The notes beneath the pieces are model-generated. The model saw nothing but the letters and a program-made list of their open reading frames with translations. It searched no databases and was not told the origin of the DNA. Positions 1 to 6,404 of a stretch of DNA of 10,133 nucleotides are shown piece after piece. The DNA comes from an uncultured Pseudomonadota bacterium (GTDB lineage Bacteria; Pseudomonadota; Gammaproteobacteria; Burkholderiales; Usitatibacteraceae): positions 1 through 10,133 of the forward strand of contig CAMPHL010000046.1 of assembly GCA_946885905.1 (NCBI GenBank), given 5' to 3'. Numbering within the stretch: the stretch's first letter is position 1; the number at the start of each line of letters is the position of its first letter. The translations under genes were made by a program, and so were the position numbers.

Positions 1-1530
1 CAACGCGCGGGCAATGGCGGACCAATCGTCACCGTCGATGGCCGCGTGATCACGCTCCCGTTGTTCCTTACGGTAGGCAATGGGCCGGTCACGCCGCTTC
101 GCATCGTCTCGGGCAATGGCCAGGCCGTCCAGATCAACTCCGCCGCCCAGCCGCTGGTCGCGCGCGTCGTCGACGACTTCAATCGCGGCATGGGTGGGGT
201 TCCGGTGCAATTCGCCTCCGACTGCAGCGGCACGCTGCCTTGCCTGCGTCCGGCCACGGGCGCGACCAAGCTCGTGAGCGACTCGCTAGGCAATGTCGAA
301 TCCGGCGAGCGTGTGGCGAATGCGAACACCGGGAGCTACAGCGTGAGGCTCTCCGTCCTCGGCAGCGCGGGCGGCGTGAACTACTCGATGTCCAACATCC
401 TTCCCACCCGCACCGCCATCGCCAGGACCCGCACGGGCGAGGAAGCGTTCATCCGCTTGACCGATGCGCCGACGAGCTGCGCCATCACGCGCTGGGAGAG
501 GATGGACGAGTCGCTCGTTGCGCCCCGCCCGTTCATGGTCGCCATGCCGCAGGGCCTGATCGAGCTCTTCATCGACAACTGCCCCGCGGGCGCGGAGATC
601 GCGATCCGGCTGCAGCATCCGGGCGGCTTCCCCGAGGGCTCGAACATCTGGGCCGCGCGGCCCGCGTGGCACACGGTCGCCTCGACCACCACGATCGAGG
701 GGTTCTGGGACTTCACCATCACGGACGGCGGCCCGGGCGACGGCGACAGCGCCGCCGACGGCCGCATCCGCGCGGTCCTCTCGGTGGGCTATGGCGATCC
801 TTCCGCGCCCGACTTCCAGGACCTCTGGTGGGTGGGCTACCAGGAAAACGGCTGGGGCATCAGCATCACGCAGCACCGCGATACGCTGTTCGTGATCGTC
901 TTCGCTTACGACGAGCAGGGCGAGCCCACGTGGTATGTGATGCCGGGCGGAAGCTGGAATGCGACGCGCAACACGTACACCGGCGTGCTGTATTCGCCGC
1001 GCGGGCGTCCCCTGTACGAACACGTCGCCGCCAACCTGGTGCCCGGCGCGCCGGTGGGAAGCCTCGCGCTGCTGTTCGACGACACGATGAATGCGCGAGC
1101 CATCTTCCAGCTCGGCGGCGTCGAGACGATCAAGCTCGTGAAGCGCCAGTTCTTCGGCGTTCGCGACGAGCGCGTGACCGGCCGTTACGCCGACATCTGG
1201 TGGGCGGGGCCGGAGAGGAGCGGCTGGGGCTTCGTGCTGCAGCAGCAGTTCGCCTCGATGTTCGCGCTCACGTTCACGTACGGCACCGATGGCAAGCCCA
1301 CCTGGTACACGATGCCGTCGATCACGCAGGCCTCGAACCTGGTCTTCTCGGGGCCCGTCCACAAGACGAAGAGCTCGACCTGGCCCACGGGCTACGACCC
1401 GAACCTTCTCGAGGCGCCGGACGTGGGCGAATTCCGCGTGGAGTTCAACGCCGCGGGTACGGGCGGGACCTTCGACTTCATCACCCAGGAGCGGGCCGAC
1501 CGCTTCTCGATCTCGCGCCAGCCCTTCTAG
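1..1530 (+). CDS. Secreted protein with Ig-like, choice-of-anchor-U-like and two WW-GWG-PTWY modules (5' partial)
   Basis: The reading frame is open from base 1, so the true start lies outside the window; the GTG at 46 is only the first start-like codon and is used here as residue 1. About residues 15-120 look like a beta-sandwich Ig-like domain with a Cys pair (SDCSGTLPC). About residues 145-245 resemble the choice-of-anchor U region: spaced Cys, a PGGFPEGSNIW segment and TDGGPGDGD at 226-233. Two tandem modules follow, at about 259-371 and 383-494. Each opens with D-x-WW, then GWG, then a Tyr and PTWY-x-MP, and the first ends in a RQFF-type strand. The paralogue at 4155-5498 has the same two-module C-terminus. 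The lack of membrane segments and the domain content suggest an exported protein, but the signal peptide would be off the window. The stop codon directly abuts the stop of the convergent DUF4214 gene. The biochemical function is unknown to me. Confidence 0.85.
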   Translation, partial: QRAGNGGPIVTVDGRVITLPLFLTVGNGPVTPLRIVSGNGQAVQINSAAQPLVARVVDDFNRGMGGVPVQFASDCSGTLPCLRPATGATKLVSDSLGNVESGERVANANTGSYSVRLSVLGSAGGVNYSMSNILPTRTAIARTRTGEEAFIRLTDAPTSCAITRWERMDESLVAPRPFMVAMPQGLIELFIDNCPAGAEIAIRLQHPGGFPEGSNIWAARPAWHTVASTTTIEGFWDFTITDGGPGDGDSAADGRIRAVLSVGYGDPSAPDFQDLWWVGYQENGWGISITQHRDTLFVIVFAYDEQGEPTWYVMPGGSWNATRNTYTGVLYSPRGRPLYEHVAANLVPGAPVGSLALLFDDTMNARAIFQLGGVETIKLVKRQFFGVRDERVTGRYADIWWAGPERSGWGFVLQQQFASMFALTFTYGTDGKPTWYTMPSITQASNLVFSGPVHKTKSSTWPTGYDPNLLEAPDVGEFRVEFNAAGTGGTFDFITQERADRFSISRQPF

Positions 1531-2415
1531 CTATCGGCCGCCCAGCAACCCGTTGATCACGGTGCTGGGCGGTTGCCCCGCCTGCAGCTGCGCGACCCAG
1601 TAGTTGTAGCCGTTCGGGTCGGGCGTCCGGTGCAGGATCTCGGTGTACGCCGTCGAGACGAACACCTGCGCGGCCGACCTTTCGCGGAAGGCGCCGCTCT
1701 CGGCGAGGTCCACGAGCACCTGGCCACGGGTCATGCGGCCGGCCTCGATCTCGCCCACCCAGTAGTTGCGCACGTCCGCCTGGCTCGGGTTGCCGAGCAC
1801 GTTGGTGAAGATGAGCTCCACGAACTGCGCGTTGTCGAGCTGGCCGTAGCGCAGCTCGAACTCCCGGCTGCCCGTGAACTCGGTGGCGATCTCGTGCAGC
1901 GGGCGCGCCTCCTCGCGCTGGCCGGTGTAGTAGTTGAGTCCCTCGTAGTCGGGAAAGCGCCCGAAGGTCGCGAGGTAGAGGCGCGCGATCGGGTTCACCG
2001 TCTCCTGGAATTCCTTCGAGCCGATCACGGACTCCACCGCTTGCGCGCGCGAGATGCTCTTCGGCGCCGCGGCCCCGGCGCCCGGGATCGCCGGCAGGGA
2101 AACCAGCTCGAGCGTGGAGGGGAGGGCCGGCGTGGGTTCGATCGGCTCGGGGATGGTGACGGCAGTGGCGTGACTTCCACCCCGTCCCTGCGGCAAGGAA
2201 GCGCTGCTTTTGCCTTCGGAGAGGGCTGTGATGATCGGACGACCCTCATCCCGCCCTGCTCCTGGGTGCGCGGGTGATTTTCCGGCCTCACCCCGACCCT
2301 CTCCCAGGGCTGGGGCGGTCGTCATGATCGTCCCGTAAGAGGGCATGGGCAGGTTGCTGGTGATCAGCCAGAGCCCCAGGCCCATCACGACGAATACGAC
2401 GATGGCCACGCGCAT
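1531..2415 (-). CDS. Membrane-anchored DUF4214 repeat protein
   Basis: This 294-residue protein has an N-terminal hydrophobic anchor at about residues 4-20 (VAIVVFVVMGLGLWLI), a long Pro/Gly/Ala-rich linker (about 30-125), and about three DUF4214-type units at 143-191, 198-248 and 251-294. The units share the pattern Y-x-x-(F/L)-(G/H)-R-x-PD-x-x-G-x-x-Y(W/Y), then a helix and S-x-(E/A)-F; the third is cut short at LLGGR. DUF4214 domains are found in many exported and surface proteins, with no general reaction assigned. The topology suggests a single-pass inner-membrane protein with the repeats in the periplasm. I start it at the ATG ending at 2415, so that it does not overlap the divergent TPR gene. 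An in-frame ATG at 2439 (MERYILLP) would add eight residues, and neither start has a good Shine-Dalgarno sequence. Residues 34-82 appear to come from a dispersed repeat, described separately. Confidence 0.85.
   Translation of the reverse strand: MRVAIVVFVVMGLGLWLITSNLPMPSYGTIMTTAPALGEGRGEAGKSPAHPGAGRDEGRPIITALSEGKSSASLPQGRGGSHATAVTIPEPIEPTPALPSTLELVSLPAIPGAGAAAPKSISRAQAVESVIGSKEFQETVNPIARLYLATFGRFPDYEGLNYYTGQREEARPLHEIATEFTGSREFELRYGQLDNAQFVELIFTNVLGNPSQADVRNYWVGEIEAGRMTRGQVLVDLAESGAFRERSAAQVFVSTAYTEILHRTPDPNGYNYWVAQLQAGQPPSTVINGLLGGR
2170..2316. repeat. Repeat-derived sequence inside the DUF4214 gene linker
   Basis: This stretch encodes the low-complexity linker of the DUF4214 protein. It carries the Pro/Leu-rich signature CCTCACCCCGACCCTCTCCC near 2286-2305, a type of sequence I know as a dispersed intergenic repeat in many proteobacteria, and a related CCCTCATCCCGCCCTGCTCC stretch near 2243-2262. 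A hairpin can be drawn at 2186-2225: CCCT pairs with AGGG, GGCAA (2192-2196) with TTGCC (2210-2214), and AAGC (2199-2202) with GCTT (2206-2209). The reading frame stays open through all of it. That the element inserted in frame, or was later absorbed into coding sequence, is inference. Confidence 0.5.
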
Positions 2416-2437
2416 GGGCAGTAGGATATACCGCTCC
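2416..2437. promoter_or_regulatory. Candidate bidirectional promoter between divergent starts
   Basis: Only 22 bp separate the start codons of the DUF4214 gene (-) and the TPR gene (+). The stretch contains one A/T-rich core, GGATATACC (2424-2432), embedded in GC-rich DNA. Read forwards, GATATA (2425-2430) ends 7 bp before the ATG at 2438. Read backwards, TATATC or TATCCT ends about 7-9 bp before the ATG ending at 2415. Both positions suit a -10 element driving a leaderless or near-leaderless transcript. No convincing -35 hexamer is visible on either side. AGGA at 2423-2426 could instead be a weak ribosome binding site for the TPR gene, 11 bp upstream. Confidence 0.35.
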
Positions 2438-4108
2438 ATGGCCGACCCGAATATCGCCAAGCGCCTGCTCGAGTTCTCCCGCCTCTTCGCGGCGGGTGAC
2501 CACGGGGCGGCGCTCGCCGTCATCGACCCGCTCGTCGCCGAGAATCCCGCCGACGGCCGGATGCTCTGGTCGCGCGCGCGCACGCTGGAGAAGCTCGAGC
2601 GCTACGGCGAGGCGCTGGCTGCCGCGAAGCGCGTGCTCGAGCTGCGCCCCGCGTTAGCCGCCGCGTGGGTCATGCGCGCCGAGCTGGGGGTCGAGGAGGA
2701 GGACTACGATCCCGAGCCCGACCTGCGCCGTGCGATCGCGCTCGATCCCAGGCTCGGCCGCGCCCGCTATGTGCTCGCCATGTTGATCCATGGCGACGAG
2801 GGCAAGCAGGACGAGGCGCGCGCCCAGATGGATGCCGCCATCGAGCTCGATCCCACACTGCACGAAGCGTTCGCGGCACGCGGAGGCTGGAGCCGCATCG
2901 AGGCCTGGACGGACCAGGCGCCGCCGGGCGACGATGATCCCGGCGTCTTCGAGACCTTCACGGGCATGCGCATCAAGCGCGCCCACCTCGAGCGCGCGCT
3001 GGCCGATTTCGATCGCGCGATCGCCGTGAAGGCGCTCCCCAATTACCGCTTCGCACGCGCGGACCTGCTGCATCGGCTGCAGCGCTTCGACGAGGCGCTC
3101 GCCGTCCTGGACGAATTGCTGGCGGAGCTTCCGAAGGACCACGCGCTCCACGCGCTCGCGCAGGACGCCCGCAAGCGCTCCGAGAACGAGGGCGGCGGCG
3201 AGCGCGACGAGGCGGCGAAGATGCTCATCGATGCGCTCGAGAACACGCCGCGGAAGGAGCGCGAAACGCTGCAGTACGACCAGGCCGCGGCCATCATTCG
3301 CAGCGTGGCGCAGGGCATGCGCTCGGGCAAGTCGATCCCGGAAGCGATGGAGGCTTTCGTCTCCGATTCGCCCGAGGACCTGGCCGCCGTGAGCATCGCC
3401 TGGCAGATCATGCAGATGGCGCAGGAGGCGCCGCCGCAGTACGAGCCGGCGAACGCGGCGGACTTCCCGGGCCACCAGCGCTCGCACGAGAAGAAGGCCA
3501 CGAGGCAGCTCGCGAAGCTGGGCTTCAGGAAGCTGGGCGACTTCGATCCGGTGCACCTCGCCGTGACGCTCGCGCGCAGGCAGATGCTGAGCCTCTACGT
3601 GCGCGACGACGGTGAAGCGAGCGCGGCGGCCTTCAGCCTCAAGCCCAAATGGCCCGGCTTCACGGGTTGGGTGCTCATGACGCTGAAGGGCCTGTACCGC
3701 ACGACCGACGTCGTGGAGCTCGAGACCACGTTCCTCGACGGCACCACCCTCTCCACCAACAACGCGGGCGACATGGGTGCTTTCAAGTACGGCCCCACGA
3801 TCATCCAGGTGAAGCTGGCGCGGGGCACTTCGGCCGCGCGGATCTACGAGGTCCACGCCCAGCGGGTGAAGGAGCATGCGGCCGCGCATCCCGGTATCGC
3901 CATCCGGAAGGTGCGCACGTTCGAGGAAGTGAGCGCGCAGCAGGCGCGCATGACGCAGGCCAAGAACGCCTACCGCCGCTCGATCGGATTCGTCTCCGAC
4001 GAGGAGCTGCGCACGATGATGGGCCCGCAGTACGACGGGCTCTCCGGAAAGGTGCGCGAGAAGCTGGCCGCGATGGCCGACCAGGCCGAGGTGCCGGCCG
4101 AGACGTAG
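2438..4108 (+). CDS. Cytosolic TPR protein with an uncharacterised C-terminal region
   Basis: This 556-residue protein has no signal peptide or membrane segment. The first 240 residues are helical tetratricopeptide-like repeats at about 8-40, 41-74, 95-142 and 180-235, with the usual pattern of small residues and a closing Pro (for example EALAAAKRVLELRP at 58-71, AIALDPRLGRA at 99-109 and AIELDPTLHEA at 134-144). A charged helical linker (about 240-335) leads to an alpha/beta region (about 345-556). That region contains GFRKLGDF at 362-369, WPGFTGWVLM at 405-414 and FLDGTTLSTNN at 432-442, followed by a charged helical tail. TPRs bind protein partners; I do not recognise the C-terminal region. 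The ATG at 2438 (MADPNIAKRL) was chosen because the frame upstream has a composition unlike coding sequence and overlaps the divergent gene. The frame is open further upstream to about 2345. The gene lies 46 bp before the second WW-GWG-PTWY gene on the same strand and may be co-transcribed with it. Confidence 0.85.
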   Translation: MADPNIAKRLLEFSRLFAAGDHGAALAVIDPLVAENPADGRMLWSRARTLEKLERYGEALAAAKRVLELRPALAAAWVMRAELGVEEEDYDPEPDLRRAIALDPRLGRARYVLAMLIHGDEGKQDEARAQMDAAIELDPTLHEAFAARGGWSRIEAWTDQAPPGDDDPGVFETFTGMRIKRAHLERALADFDRAIAVKALPNYRFARADLLHRLQRFDEALAVLDELLAELPKDHALHALAQDARKRSENEGGGERDEAAKMLIDALENTPRKERETLQYDQAAAIIRSVAQGMRSGKSIPEAMEAFVSDSPEDLAAVSIAWQIMQMAQEAPPQYEPANAADFPGHQRSHEKKATRQLAKLGFRKLGDFDPVHLAVTLARRQMLSLYVRDDGEASAAAFSLKPKWPGFTGWVLMTLKGLYRTTDVVELETTFLDGTTLSTNNAGDMGAFKYGPTIIQVKLARGTSAARIYEVHAQRVKEHAAAHPGIAIRKVRTFEEVSAQQARMTQAKNAYRRSIGFVSDEELRTMMGPQYDGLSGKVREKLAAMADQAEVPAET

Positions 4109-4154
4109 GTTTGCGCCGATTGAGCGCGCGATGGCTCTCGGGGAAAATCATTCG

Positions 4155-5498
4155 ATGCGCTTCGGCCTCATCCTTGCGTCGTTCCTGCCGCTGGCGGCTG
4201 CCGCCGCCACGAGCGTGCAGCAGCTCACGCCCGTCAATACCAGCGTGCTGGGCGGCGAGCGCCAGGTCTATTCGGTGCGCTTCTTCGACGCGCTGACTCG
4301 TCCCGCGGCGGGCGAGACCGTGACCTTCGCCAACGATGCCTGCGGCTTCTTCGACAACGGCGCTTTCACCACCACCGCGGCCACCGATGCGGCGGGCGTG
4401 GCCTCGGTGGGCTTCACCGCGCGGCCCCAGGGCATCACGTGCTGGATCACGGCGCAGGCGGGCGTGACGGCGCGCTTCAACGTGTTCACGTACGTGATGG
4501 GCCTGGTCACGCTCTCGAGCTCGCTCTCGCCGGCGCAGCCGCGTCCCGGGCAGCCGTTCACGTTCACGGCGTTGGCGAGCGCGGGCGCCTATCCGATCTA
4601 CGGCTCGCACGTCGAGGCGCGCGTCGTGCCGCCGGAAGCGGCCGACATCGGCGCCGGCACCGACGATGGAGCGGGCCGCACGCAGTTCCCGGTGACGCCT
4701 CGCGGCTTCGATGCCTATGCGATCGAGATGACGTATCGCGGCATAACGCGGCGGCATTCGGTCGCGGCGATGGACTCGCCGTTGCAGGACATGTGGTGGG
4801 GCGGCTATCCGGAAAACGGCTGGGGCATGAGCGTCGTGCAGCACGGCGAGCGGCTGTTCGCGGCGATCTATGCCTATGACGACTCCGGCAATCCCACTTG
4901 GTACGTAATGCCCGGCGGGACGTGGAACGCGGCGCGCACGGCTTTCAGCGGGCCTTTGTACTCCCCCCACGGCGCGCCTTACGCGGCCTACGACGCATCG
5001 AAGCTGGTGGTGGGCGATGCGGTGGGCAGCGCGACGATCACGTTCTCCGGCGTGGGCGAGGCGACGCTCGACGTGTCTCTCGGCTCCAGGGCCACGCGCA
5101 AGGCGCTGGTGCGGCAACCCTTCGGCATCCCCGAGTCGCTGGCCGCGCCGCGGCAGGTGGGCGACATGTGGTGGGGCGGCCCTTCGCAGAACGGGTGGGG
5201 CATCGCGCTGCTGCAGCAGCACCGCATGCTCTTCGGCGTGTGGTTCACGTACGGCGAGGACGGCTCGCCCACCTGGTTCGTGATGCCTTCGGGCTTCTGG
5301 GCCGACGCGAATACCTGGCGAGGCCGCCTCTACCGCACCCGGAGCTCGCCCTGGCTCGGCGCCGCCTACGATCCCGATCGACTCTCGAGCACGGACGTCG
5401 GGCCCTTCACGCTGCGTTTCGAGGGCGAGACCGCGTCCTTCACCTATACGATCGGCGGGAAAACGGGCACGATGACGCTCATGAGGCAGGCGTTCTGA
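4155..5498 (+). CDS. Secreted protein with Ig-like region and two WW-GWG-PTWY modules
   Basis: This 447-residue protein is a paralogue of the protein at the left edge. The signal peptide is MRFGLILASFLPLAAAAA, with likely cleavage before Thr19. I start at the ATG at 4155 because it puts the signal peptide at the N-terminus and has GGGGA at 4140-4144 ten bases upstream; the in-frame ATG at 4131 would add MALGENHS. Residues about 20-112 look like a bacterial Ig-like beta-sandwich, with Cys63 and Cys96 possibly disulfide-bonded. About 113-205 may be a second beta domain. Module 1 (about 212-323) has WWGGYPENGWG at 214-224 and PTWYVMPGG at 247-255. Module 2 (about 337-447) has WWGGPSQNGWG at 339-349 and PTWFVMPSG at 372-380. 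The protein is probably periplasmic or released, with no anchor seen at the C-terminus. Its stop overlaps the start of the next gene. Function is unknown; conserved surface Trp and Tyr could suit ligand binding, which is inference. Confidence 0.88.
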   Translation: MRFGLILASFLPLAAAAATSVQQLTPVNTSVLGGERQVYSVRFFDALTRPAAGETVTFANDACGFFDNGAFTTTAATDAAGVASVGFTARPQGITCWITAQAGVTARFNVFTYVMGLVTLSSSLSPAQPRPGQPFTFTALASAGAYPIYGSHVEARVVPPEAADIGAGTDDGAGRTQFPVTPRGFDAYAIEMTYRGITRRHSVAAMDSPLQDMWWGGYPENGWGMSVVQHGERLFAAIYAYDDSGNPTWYVMPGGTWNAARTAFSGPLYSPHGAPYAAYDASKLVVGDAVGSATITFSGVGEATLDVSLGSRATRKALVRQPFGIPESLAAPRQVGDMWWGGPSQNGWGIALLQQHRMLFGVWFTYGEDGSPTWFVMPSGFWADANTWRGRLYRTRSSPWLGAAYDPDRLSSTDVGPFTLRFEGETASFTYTIGGKTGTMTLMRQAF

Positions 5499-5980
5499 TG
5501 ATTGCGGCGGCGCACCCCGTGGCCACGTCGTCACACCCCGTGGCCACGTCGTCGCACCCCCGTTGGTGGGTGCCCAATCTCCTGCTCGTCCTCGCGCTCC
5601 TGATTTTCAGTGCGCCCGCTTGCGCGTACGAAGTCCGCATCCCCGACTTCCCGCTGCTGGAAAGGCAGCTGCGCCTCACGCCCCTGCAGAAGGCCCAGTA
5701 CGAAATCGCGGTCGCGGCGAGCCAGCGCGCGCTCATGGCCGCGGCACTGGCGGGCTTGCAGGTGAAGGAACGGCTGGGCCACGAGCTCGCGAAGCCGATG
5801 CCGGACCTGAACGTGCTGCTCCGGATGCACGAGGAGGTCATGGAGATGGCGGGCGCGCCGTTCCGCGAGGCTGCGGGCGAATGGGAGCGGCTCTTCCGGC
5901 TGCTCGACCGGCGTCAGGTGGAGGCGGCCAAGCGATTCCTGAAGGACCAGCTCGGGCCTTATTCCTTCGGCGTGGTTTGA
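5498..5980 (+). CDS. Small exported LTXXQ-type (Spy/CpxP-like) protein
   Basis: This 160-residue protein has an unusual N-terminus: about 21 residues of tandem HPVATSS repeats, then a hydrophobic core (about 25-38) and an AxA site (Ala41-Cys42-Ala43) for signal peptidase. The mature part is almost all helix. LTPLQ at 60-64 fits the LTXXQ motif of the Spy/CpxP/ZraP family, and LDRRQ at 136-140 may be the second, degenerate motif. Family members are small periplasmic chaperones or metal-stress proteins that form helical dimers. The ATG overlaps the stop of the upstream gene (TGATG, 5496-5500), which suggests translational coupling and a partnership with that secreted protein. A GTG at 5570 would instead give a short classical signal peptide and leave the repeats untranslated. 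The family assignment is moderate and the coupling inferred. Confidence 0.75.
   Translation: MIAAAHPVATSSHPVATSSHPRWWVPNLLLVLALLIFSAPACAYEVRIPDFPLLERQLRLTPLQKAQYEIAVAASQRALMAAALAGLQVKERLGHELAKPMPDLNVLLRMHEEVMEMAGAPFREAAGEWERLFRLLDRRQVEAAKRFLKDQLGPYSFGVV
5513..5554 (+). repeat. Two 21-bp tandem direct repeats encoding HPVATSS
   Basis: Units 5513-5533 and 5534-5554 differ only in their last base, and a third partial copy (CACCCC) follows. Each contains the 8-bp palindrome GTGGCCAC. The 21-bp length keeps the reading frame, so the repeat adds seven residues to the N-terminal extension of the LTXXQ protein. Confidence 0.9.
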
Positions 5981-5993
5981 TTCGCCTCGGTCC

Positions 5994-6281
5994 CTACCTA
6001 CCCGTGCAGCGCGAACCCACCGAGCAAGCCCGCGACGCCGTAGGCACCAGCTGGCGCTGCTCGTCGATCAGGTCTTCGAGCCACTGCCGATCGGCGTAGC
6101 GGACATTGTGGGGAACGTCCATCCAGGTGCGGGGCAGGTCGGTCCTGCCGCGAATGAGCGTGCCCGTCTTCGCCGACATGCGCCGGTAGCCCGGATCGAA
6201 ATCGGTGCTGACGATGGGCAGCTGGAGGCCACAGCCGGCCAGGAGAGTGGAACAGATCGCGGCAATCGCAAGATTTCTCAT
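5994..6281 (-). CDS. Small predicted lipoprotein of unknown function
   Basis: This 95-residue protein starts MRNLAIAAICSTLLAGC. The lipobox LLAGC places the lipidated Cys at residue 17, so it should be exported, diacylated and anchored in a membrane. The start is supported by a strong Shine-Dalgarno sequence (GGGAGG) four bases upstream on the minus strand. The mature part is short and polar, with DFDPGYRRMSAKTGTLIRG at 27-45 and a charged helix near 65-78. Two more Cys (86 and 92) lie near the C-terminus. I do not recognise the family. It ends 13 bp from the convergent LTXXQ gene and diverges from the ammonium transporter gene. Confidence 0.78.
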   Translation of the reverse strand: MRNLAIAAICSTLLAGCGLQLPIVSTDFDPGYRRMSAKTGTLIRGRTDLPRTWMDVPHNVRYADRQWLEDLIDEQRQLVPTASRACSVGSRCTGR

Positions 6282-6404
6282 TTCGCCTCCCGTGTACTGG
6301 CTGCCCTCGCCTGTCTGCCGTTTACCGCTGGCGCGAGTGTATGACTCGGCCAATAATGTGCGGCGGAGGGACAATCTTCCGTAACAAATAACAAGGGGGA
6401 GGCC
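6282..6404. promoter_or_regulatory. Divergent intergenic region upstream of the lipoprotein and ammonium transporter genes
   Basis: This 123-bp gap must hold the start signals for both genes. On the plus strand, AATAAT at 6352-6357 could be a -10 element for the transporter gene, but no matching -35 was found. An A-rich stretch (AACAAATAACAAGGGGGAGG) ends in a strong ribosome binding site just before the ATG at 6405. On the minus strand, GGGAGG precedes the lipoprotein start. A sigma-54 site, common for glnK-amtB in proteobacteria, was looked for and not seen. Confidence 0.4.

Noticed and set aside
286..1362. Long open frame on the minus strand opposite the left-edge gene
   Set aside because: It is Arg/His/Glu-rich with no domain pattern and fully overlaps a gene with clear repeats; such frames are common in GC-rich DNA.
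240..1556. Long second plus-strand frame across the left-edge gene
   Set aside because: Composition is Arg/His-rich and repetitive, as in a shifted reading of a GC-rich gene.
2654..3889. Long minus-strand frame opposite the TPR gene
   Set aside because: Arg/Leu/Val-rich low-complexity translation with no recognisable domain; the TPR repeats decide for the plus strand.
3801..5534. Minus-strand frame of nearly 580 codons opposite the TPR and second WW-GWG-PTWY genes
   Set aside because: Its translation is Arg/Ala/His-rich without a start signal, and the plus-strand genes have clear signal peptide and modules.
6320..6345. Possible sigma-54 promoter upstream of the ammonium transporter gene
   Set aside because: A GG is present near 6330 but the GC expected ten bases later is absent.
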